From contig JAKZAN010000004.1 of NCBI GenBank assembly GCA_023053545.1, forward strand, positions 12,313,235 through 12,377,234: 64,000 nt of DNA. The letters are read 5' to 3'. Made by a program: the position numbers and the translations under genes. The DNA comes from Lepidurus packardi (lineage: Eukaryota; Arthropoda; Branchiopoda; Notostraca; Triopsidae). The notes below the pieces were generated by a model. That model saw nothing but the letters and a program-made list of their open reading frames with translations. It searched no databases and was not told the origin of the DNA. Shown here one piece after another: positions 55,001 to 64,000 of this stretch; positions within the stretch are counted from its first letter, which is position 1, and every line of letters begins with the position of its first letter.

Positions 55001-57939
55001 GGGGATGACAAATCCGTTAGGACCCGGTTTCGCCGTGCTTCCTCCAAAGAAAACCGCATCTATTAAGGACCAAAAGATTCGTTAGAAGAGTCTAGAAGAA
55101 CGCCTATTCGTCAACTTGTCAAGACAGTTTGAAAGATAAGTTAATGAGACGTTTCTTACCAGGTCCTTGGCCGTCGAAAGTGAATCCTCGGATGTACAAG
55201 GTGCGAGCATCTACAGCGTAAACATCGCCCGCGACGCCATGATGCAGAGCGTCTAGTTTGCCAATTAACTTGCCGTAATACGCCACCGCAGCAGAGGCAT
55301 CTGTAAACAATGAAATCCAGGAAAGTCCCATAGTAAAAAGTGAAGGTTTTCAATGATCTGAAAGGAATAGTGAGTCGTTGTCCTTTGTATATTGGCCTAG
55401 CATATGGTACTTTCTTTCACACGATGTTACCACCAAAATGAAGAACGTGAACGCACATGGCGTCTACGGAAAATCCCAGGAAGTACACTACTTTCTAACA
55501 TCACGTACGCCGTACATACGTCACTGTGTACCGGTAGCAGCCTTTTTTGGCTCCATTGGAGGAAATGAAATGAAACCTGGTTCACCTAACCCGTTTTTAG
55601 CGAGTAAGAACAATCAAAGTCATTTGGAACCATTTCAGCAAGTGTGTTTTTGCATTCTGGCCCATCCATGCATTAAAAAAGCTTGAAAAAGTCCAGGAAA
55701 GCTTGTCATGATGCCAAAAGGAATACTTCCTGCAACATCTCATTTGTCTATCTGCCCATTCCAGAGATCCAACGGTAAAAAATGGGACTCGAATGAAAGC
55801 AGCTCTATGCGGAGGCTTTGAAAAACAAGTTAACGGTTTTTCTACATTTTTCAAAAAAACTGGTCACGTGGTCCACGCATTTGACCCTAGAGCGATTCTT
55901 ACCGTTTTTACACAGTTTATCTTATTCGTTTCCCTTTTTCGCCGTTGTAAACCCGGAATTCTTAAGAAGGTCGCTGAGCTTTTCACTACCATCCCATGCA
56001 GACAAATTTCTTGAAGATTTCTTATCCGCCATCAAACAGTGAACCCAAACCTGGCCGTTTGCTCCTACATAACGGGTCTTTTTTTTCAACAAGTTCCGGA
56101 ATTGTAAGCTTTTCCTTGCTCAATAACGCTTAGCTTCCCATCCACATCCACCCACTTGTTAAGCAATCCAAATTTCCTTAGTCTGGTACAAGAATCCGTT
56201 TGAATTAAGTCGGTTACCAAACCAAGAATCCCCAACCCATGAAAAACAGCCAAACTTTTGACTTCCAAAGCTTAAAGTTCACGTCACTGACATCACAGCG
56301 ATCCATGTGTACCCTACCCATGATCCATAGAACAAGGGCGGAATACTAGCAACTCTTACAAATCGCTTAGGTACAAGAGAGAACGGGTCATTTGCATATA
56401 CCGATTCGGTTAAGTTATTCACGCGGTTGCCAGGCAATGATCCTTGTTTCGATCCTTCGTTGACCTCTTTAAACGACTCTTCCGGTTAAAGTCCTTTTGT
56501 CGTCGCCATTTTGTTTCCGATCAAAGTAGAACCTTCTTCCATTCGATTTCGGTTTCAAAAGTATCCTTTTGAAACCGAAATCCTTCATTTGTTCACCAGT
56601 TCAATAAACTATGTCAAAACGATTCTATTCTCTCAACTAAAAAGGTTCTATTCTCAACTAATTTTCCTCCGTTGTCATTTCAATAGGGAGAAAAGAAAGG
56701 AGAATGGAATGGAAATGGAGAAACAGAATGGAATTCCAGTTGAAATAACACAGTTTTTAAAGTTTCGTTGGGAAAGAACATCCGGACCATTCGACCTAAA
56801 TTCGAAACCTGTTTGCTGTCGCTCCAAAACCGGACTCGAGAAATTAGTCACTTATAACACCTGATATGGGTTACAGCAAATTGCATTAAACCACTTTTGA
56901 CCATGAATCTTTCCTCATTGGTGCTCGTTGCCCAAGAAGGTTCATGGTCTGCGTCGAAAAGTTCGAAAAGCAAATGGACACGAAATGACGCCAAAGTTAT
57001 GGAGCGATAAACGAGACGCGGAAGCTTAGGAACAACAAAGAAAGGTGAACGGAGAGTCTTTGATCCCAAGAATCTTGCAAGACTTACCACTCTCGGACGA
57101 CCACGACTTTAGGCAGAACGGCTCAAAGTAATAAGTCCCGTTAGGCCAAAACAGATGCCGGATGATGCGCTAAAGGGAAAAACAGGTAGACCCACCACCA
57201 AAAAATTTCACGGTCAAGGATGAGTATAACCAGAGAAGGCTATGAACTTGACAATACACTTCCAGATGTCTTGGAAAATCGAAACCAAAAAAAAAATCGG
57301 TCCTTTTCGGTTTTTAAACGGCTCTTTGTACCGTTAAAACCTAACATTCTTCGCTTTGAATCTTTTCTTTCCTTTCCATGAATCTATTTTGTAATTTCCT
57401 TTAACTTTAACCTCTAAACTTTAACTTTAAACTCTAAACTTTAACTTTAAACTTTCAACTTCTAACTTTAACTTTCAACTCTATACTTTAACTTTAACTT
57501 TCAACTTTCAACTTCTAACTTTAACTTAATTCTTCTGTAACTTTCTTTTTTTCGACATAACATCTGCTATTGCCCTTTAGCTGGAATTTAAGTTCTTCCT
57601 TTGCTTATGCGATTTTCTTAATTAAATTTGATTTTATTTCTTATCTAAATTTGATTTTCTTATTTAAATTCGAGAACTGAACCAAAAATTTGACAACTTT
57701 AGTCCTTATGGAGGATTAGCTGAATTAACTTGTTCGTTTAAAGGGGAATTTGTTAGTTTGAAGGGGAATTTAGTCCTCGATTAAGCTTTTCTTTGATGTC
57801 GTTTTAATGAACGAAGAACTAGCAAGTTATGGGGATGAAATCGTGGGAATGGAACAGTTTAAACGAGTCATTTCCAGAAGAACTTACGGTAAATGCGGCA
57901 GAAAAGCAACAAAACCCCTATGAATTCAAGGGGCTTCAT
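49025..57939 (-). CDS. knk: Knickkopf (DM13-DM13-DOMON) with giant C-terminal extension
   Basis: Exons on the minus strand: 57939-57888, 55300-55160, 55059-54987, 54883-54775, 54551-54389, 54096-53837, 53736-53452, 53370-53175, 53092-52829, 52634-52441, 52370-52146, 51805-49025. Phases agree and give 1580 residues. Signal peptide MKPLEFIGVLLLFC; DM13 domains at about 19-130 and 131-255; DOMON at about 265-435; plastocyanin-like region about 480-670, including YHPFYITDDPEGG and HRFLGWKINVVDSCD. Knickkopf protects and organises cuticular chitin at the apical epidermal surface. Drosophila Knk has 689 residues; here the last exon adds about 880 disordered residues rich in Pro, Gln, Asn and Ser, then an HD-repeat tract and a hydrophobic GPI-type tail (SVLLITSSVLLFWHC). 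Exon 1 is a 52-bp inference 2.6 kb upstream, supported by phase and signal peptide. Confidence 0.92.
57400..57540. repeat. ACTTTAACTTTAAACT low-complexity tract
   Basis: Irregular repeats of AACTTTAACTTTCAACTT type lie in intron 1 of knk. The rest of that 2.6-kb intron (55301-57887) holds no exon I can recognise, despite open frames at 55600-56040 and 56850-57090. Confidence 0.8.
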
Positions 57940-59590
57940 TCCAAAGAGCGGAGAACTGGAGAATTCCGACTTGGGGAGTAATAGTTTGTGGAATAAAGTT
58001 GGTAAGCACAGATGAGGTAAAGAGTACAGCAGGGAGATGATGCACGGTGATGTTGCACGAAAGGATACTGGCACAGAACTGAACCGTTAGCTAGCAATTG
58101 CAGGTAATTTTATACGCGAGGCGACAGGGGTTGTTTGGAAAGAAGATGGAAAAAGGGGCAGGATTTCCGGGTTTCTGGATGCCACAGTGTGCAGTCAATA
58201 GTAGAGACAGTGTATATACACACAGCTCTGGGTTAGAGTACAGGTAAAACTAGGAGAAGGATCGCCAAAGCAAGAAAGTAATAAGCGGGCGGTTCATGTT
58301 GGCTGCAAAAGCGTGGATAGTGTTATAAACTGTCCGCCAAGTTGGGAAGCAACAGTGCAGTCACCTGAATGCAATGTGTCCGAAAAAGGGGGAAAATAAT
58401 GAATGCCGGAGTCATCGTTTGGATGATAGAAGAATACAAGTCAGAGGTGTGGGAGTCAACTAGTGTGGGAAACTCCCAGTAGGGGAAAACGGAGCTCAGG
58501 AATGATCCAATTGGTCATTAATGGCAATCAAGGATCACTTAACAGCTTAAGAGACTAGAGAGTTATGTATATAGGTATGCAGCTGCAAAACATTGAGCTT
58601 AAAGGGATTTGTAGAACCTTCCTCCTTTGTCAATACTCTTCTCTGAATTCAAGGGTGTTTGCATTTCCTCATGGACTATTTTTTCGTAACTGAATAGATG
58701 TTGTTAACGTATTCTTAAAGTAAATAAGATAGTCTTACCATTCGGCAACTTCAGTGAAAATATGGCGTTTTGTTATTGAATGACGTTCCCTCATAAGTGC
58801 AACAATGAATGCTCCGCAGACAGCTACTGAGTGCACTTCGGAGGAGACTTGGCTCGTGGCGCTGCCATTCACCTCCACATGTGGCGCTGCTGTTACCCTG
58901 CAACAACAAAAGCTTCTTAGGAAATCTTTGAACGTAATTTAACCTAGCCTAACTTAATCTAACCTAGCCTAACCTAACCTAACTTACCGACTACCAGCCG
59001 TAACACTAAAAGAACATGAAGTTGCACTTTGAAGGTACGGAAATACCAATAATAACTCCACTCCTATTATTCACATTTTCCACCGAAGATATATTTCCGT
59101 TTGCTGGATGAACAGAATAAGTACATCCAGCGCCATCTAAGAACAGTGGATGGCAATTTAGTTATCTGTTTGAAAAAAGCGCGTATAGGAATTGCGCGTT
59201 TAGAAATAGAAAATTAGTTAGTCTAAAAATGCTTTCTTTTTTGGAGTTTTCGTTTCCAGTAGATCCATTTACTCATTCTGACTAAGACAATAGTAGCGTT
59301 AGCTTGGTACACTTTTGCCTGTAGCCAGTAGCGTAATACCCATCGCGGAATCCGGAGCACCAAAGGTAAAGCCTATAAAAGGGAGGTCTTTAAGAACAAA
59401 TTGGGTCGGCTAAACATATGTTTAATACAATTTCTTTACGGTACGTGTTGCCCATATCAAACTTTTCGACGCCGAATCTTCTAGGTACTTTTGTTTTTGT
59501 TTATTTTTCGCCAAAATATCTTACAGATGTAACTCTCTCCAATGTGCACTTGATCCGATTTATTAAATGAAACTGGTCCGATAAACCTTG
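57940..59590. other. Intergenic spacer upstream of knk
   Basis: No gene is recognised. A TGTATATACACA palindrome at about 58209-58220 could be a TATA element for knk on the minus strand. A degenerate telomere-like tract at about 58940-58986 (CCTAACCTAACCTAACTT) is noted in the findings. Otherwise nothing stands out. Confidence 0.4.
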
Positions 59591-61130
<1,540 letters not shown>

Positions 61131-61504
61131 CCCTTTCCTTCGACTAGGAACCGCTCTTGCAACGCAGTAACCCAGCAAATGTGGCAAAGCGAATGACGCG
61201 AATCCGTTACCCTTCTTTTAACGCCCAGCAGAAATGTTAAGACCCTTCCCAAAATAAAAACGTTCGATCGACTTCCTCCAATAGGCACGCCGCATCAAAA
61301 GGGCTTGTCGCCGCCTCTCTTTGGCAGAGCATTGGGTTGAATGTGATGCTTATTTTAAACTCCCAGTCCGCGTCAGCAATATAACTGCCAGCCTTTGAAC
61401 ACCCGACCTACTTTCCCCCTAACCCAAACTCTTCCACTGCTTAAAAATAGCTTTTTCGTCCAAAAAACTACCAAACAATCCTTCTTTTTACAGTAAAAAC
61501 ATCA
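61131..61504. other. TDH upstream region
   Basis: Likely promoter and 5' UTR of TDH on the minus strand. No TATA element is convincing and no other gene is recognised. Confidence 0.4.
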
Positions 61505-62240
61505 TAAATAAACGCTTTAAATCAATTAAAGAATCGTGATGTAAACAAACGCTTTAAATCAATTAAACGCTTTAAATCAATAAACGCTTTAAATCAATTA
61601 AAGAATCAATAAACGCTTTAAATCAATTAAAGATTAAATAAACGCTTTTAATCAATTAAAGATTAAATAAACGCTTTAAATCAATTAAAGATTAAATAAA
61701 CGCTTTAAATCAATTAAAGATTAAATAAACGTTTTTAATCAATTAAAGAATAAATAAACGCTTTAAATCAATTAAAGATTAAATAAACGCTTTAAATCAA
61801 TTAAAGATTAAATAAACGCTTTTAATCAATTAAAGATTAAATAAACGCTTTAAATCAATTAAAGAATCAATAAACGCTTTAAATCAATTAAAGATTAAAT
61901 AAACGCTTTTAATCAATTAAAGATTAAATAAACGCTTTAAATCAATTAAAGATTAAATAAACGCTTTTAATCAATTAAAGATTAAATAAACGCTTTAAAT
62001 CAATTAAAGAATAAATAAACGCTTTAAATCAATTAAAGAATAAATAAACGCTTTAAATCAATTAAAGATTAAATAAACGCTTTAAATCAATTAAAGATTA
62101 AATAAACGCTTTAAATCAATTAAAGATTAAATAAACGCTTTAAATCAATTAAAGAATAAATAAACGCTTTAAATCAATTAAAGATTAAATAAACGCTTTA
62201 AATCAATTAAAGATTAAATAAACGCTTTAAATCAATTAAA
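61505..62240. repeat. 29-30-bp tandem array with near-palindromic core
   Basis: About 24 copies of AATAAACGCTTTAAATCAAT plus TAAAGATT run head to tail. The core CTTTAAATCAATTAAAG is almost self-complementary. Variants (AAAGAATC, AAAGATT, AAAGAAT; CTTTAAATC or CTTTTAATC) are interspersed. It lies between the TDH 5' end and the CC2D1 3' end. Confidence 0.95.
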
Positions 62241-62339
62241 GAATCGCGATATTGTGTATTGTAAACATGACATGTGTTGTTGATGGAGTACTGGAGTTGA
62301 CGGAAACTTTCAGTAGCATATCACAGCTAAAAGTCATTG

Positions 62340-63709
62340 CTATTCCATCAAAACGGTCCATTTCTCCTGAACTTGCTCCACTTCTTTAGCCAGTAAAGGT
62401 TCTCGCAAGCGTATTTTAACTTCCAGTTTACCTCCAACAGCTTTGCGTCCATCCATCAACTATTCAATGTAAACCAAAAAGAGATGAATCGCAGTTCCGA
62501 AGATTGAATTAGGGTTAATTAGGGTGTTTGTACCTCGACAGCTTCGTGCAAAACGCTATGGGTTTGCAAATGCGCTAATTTGACTTGCGCAGTTCCTATC
62601 AAAGAGTCACTTCTCAAAAAGCCTCTGTAAAAGAACGAGTTTAAGCCTTCCACGCACCCAAAGCGATACTTGAATCCCCGTGAGCATGCTCTTTTCCCCT
62701 AGAAATTCATGTCAAATCCAAAAACTTACCCTTTGGCCCAGACTTCAAATTTCACAGCTTTGTTCTTAAAAATCCGGGGTAAGGCCCTCGATGTCCGCGC
62801 AATGGGAACAACAAAATTTTGGTTATATTCAGGACTATTGGTGTCTTTCACTAGACTAGTTTTGGCCCCGTATGGATTATCCTGAAAACACCAGCAGCAA
62901 ATGAGATCCCGCCACGTCCACTCGGATGGGCCTTTTACTGTTGAAAGGGGTACTTCGAATTTGACGTAGGTATCAATGGTTTTCGGGTTGGGAACGGCGA
63001 AACTCAAGCCTCGTACGATCACAATATCCATTTCGTCTTCCTTTAAATCGGTGCAGCACCTGAATTTAACACGAAATAAAATAAAATCAATAAAATACAA
63101 ATTTAAATACAATAAAAACCATAAGAATAAAATTCAAAAATAATACAAACATAAATAAAGACAATCCATAAATAATACAATAATAAATCAATAATATAAA
63201 AAATAATAATAAATAAAACACTAAATTTAAACAAAAAAAAAACATTAAAATTAAACAAAAAATTTAAACATTAAAAAGTAAAATTTAAACATGAAAATGA
63301 AACAAAAAAAGGAAAATAATAAACAAAATTTTTTTTAAAAAAATTTAGTTGAAATTTTTTTTTTGGTTTAAAAAAATTTTTCAGATTTTTTTTTTTACAC
63401 AATTTAGTCTAGTTAGAAAATTTAGTTTAGTTAGAACATTTAGTTAGAAAATAATAAAAAAATTTTTTAAAAAAAAAATTTAGTTTATTATTTTCCTTTT
63501 TTTTTGTCTTGGAATTGGGGTTAAGTAAGTTACCTAACGACAGCAAACGTTTTGATTTCATGTTTGAAACGAGGGACAGGATCGCCTCGTCTGGCCGCGT
63601 GACGGATACGGTCCAGGTCCTTTTTGGTAAATTGAGCGAGCTGATCAAACCGATTGGCATTAGCCACGTCTCCCAAGGCTGTGTACATGGCTCGGTTATC
63701 GGTACAAAG
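62340..63709 (-). CDS. CC2D1A: CC2D1/Lgd C-terminal part (gene continues past right edge)
   Basis: Exons on the minus strand: 63709-63534, 63059-62939, 62881-62730, 62624-62534 and 62459-62340 encode about 220 residues. The first contains RFDQLAQFTKKDLDRI and ARRGDPVPRF, the linker before the C2 domain in CC2D1A/B. Then come the C2 strands (MDIVIVRGLS, DTYVKFEVPL, KDTNSPEYNQNF, KFEVWAKGGFLRSDSLIGTA) and the conserved end MDGRKAVGGKLEVKIRLREP. Drosophila Lgd and vertebrate CC2D1 proteins bind ESCRT-III CHMP4/Shrub and control endosomal sorting of Notch. The DM14 repeats should be encoded upstream, outside the window. The 57-nt interval 62938-62882 is treated as an intron because removing it restores the C2 alignment, although it is in frame. 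Which paralogue (A or B) cannot be told; arthropods usually have one gene. Confidence 0.88.
63060..63533. other. A/T-rich CC2D1 intron
   Basis: Almost entirely A- and T-runs (AATAAATAATAC-like, AAACATTAAA-like, long A and T homopolymers). No coding content. It separates two CC2D1 exons with matching phase (2 + 1). Confidence 0.7.
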
Positions 63710-63734
63710 CTACAATTGAGACAATTATTCAGGG

Positions 63735-64000
63735 ATTTCTTGAGTGTGAATAAATTTGAGTGGAAAATTGGCAACGTAGCACAAGGACGACTCGACAAAA
63801 GGACGCCAAGCCCCGACAGAAAGACGCCAGGTCCATCATCTTTTAAGGAACCAGTAGAATTTCGAGTTTCAAAAGTCATTGATTAAGCACCAACAAGATT
63901 AGAAAGTACTTAAGTCGTACTAAAAAATACGTCATAAGGTTCGGCGTCCTTGTGTTGGGGTCCAGCGTCCTTGTGTCGGGGGTCCAGCGTCCTTATGTCG
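63735..64000. repeat. Diverged copy of the 145-bp satellite, with inverted end
   Basis: The block AGTAGAATTTCGAGTTTCAA, then GTACTTAAGTCGTACTA and ATACGTCATAAGG, corresponds to the 145-bp satellite at 6229-6870. After 63940 the GGACGCC/GGACGAC words appear in reverse complement (GGCGTCCTTGTGT, three times). It lies inside the CC2D1 gene, upstream of the first visible exon, and continues past the window edge. Confidence 0.8.

Noticed and set aside
55818-56042. Possible nested gene in knk intron 1
   Set aside because: Several overlapping frames on both strands, none with known motifs; consistent with chance in 2.6 kb.
56511-57090. Protein-coding frames inside the first intron of knk
   Set aside because: No family resemblance, no splice-compatible borders and low codon regularity.
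63427-63886. Long frames on both strands over the CC2D1 exon
   Set aside because: Only the minus-strand frame bounded by TTGTAG and AG|GTAACT matches CC2D1; the others are shadows.

Overview
This is nuclear DNA from an animal, most likely an arthropod and possibly a crustacean. All recognisable genes are split by short GT-AG introns, many of 55-120 nt. Knickkopf, a DEG/ENaC (pickpocket-type) channel, a KChIP-type calcium sensor, a TATA plus TCAGT initiator, and a short degenerate TTAGG tract all fit an arthropod. I cannot name the species. Exon coordinates were built by hand from splice signals, reading-frame continuity and family similarity; there is no transcript evidence behind them.

Layout. 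1-12.2 kb is gene-poor and repeat-rich. It holds one exon of a KChIP/neuronal calcium sensor gene (minus), a 282-bp triplication, a 145-bp satellite and a 228-bp satellite. 12.3-16.3 kb holds a ten-exon CIP2A-like gene (plus). 16.8-20.3 kb holds an eight-exon DEG/ENaC sodium channel (minus). 20.8-30.5 kb is a tandem cluster of three intact secreted DUF4874/DUF4832 proteins and one broken copy (plus), a family best known from bacteria. 30.9-31.5 kb is a CISD-type CDGSH iron-sulfur protein (minus). 32.4-44.7 kb is a roughly 12-kb inverted-repeat (foldback-like) element with about 3.2-kb arms around a spacer that carries an 80-bp minisatellite and a tRNA-like SINE head. 46.3-48.8 kb carries V-ATPase subunit e and a K2P potassium channel (plus). 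49.0-57.9 kb is a twelve-exon Knickkopf gene (minus) with a very large disordered C-terminal extension. 59.6-61.1 kb is mitochondrial L-threonine 3-dehydrogenase (minus). 62.3-63.7 kb is the 3' end of a CC2D1/Lgd gene (minus), whose 5' part lies beyond the right edge.

The genes do not form one pathway. The strongest candidates for something new are three. First, the DUF4874/DUF4832 tandem family, with shared intron positions, signal peptides and a conserved GEW motif. Second, several introns in unrelated genes are filled by tandem arrays whose units contain a copy of the 3' splice-site region, in one case the real acceptor plus the first exon bases. Third, the large foldback element has arms that carry matching splice-signal-bounded reading frames.
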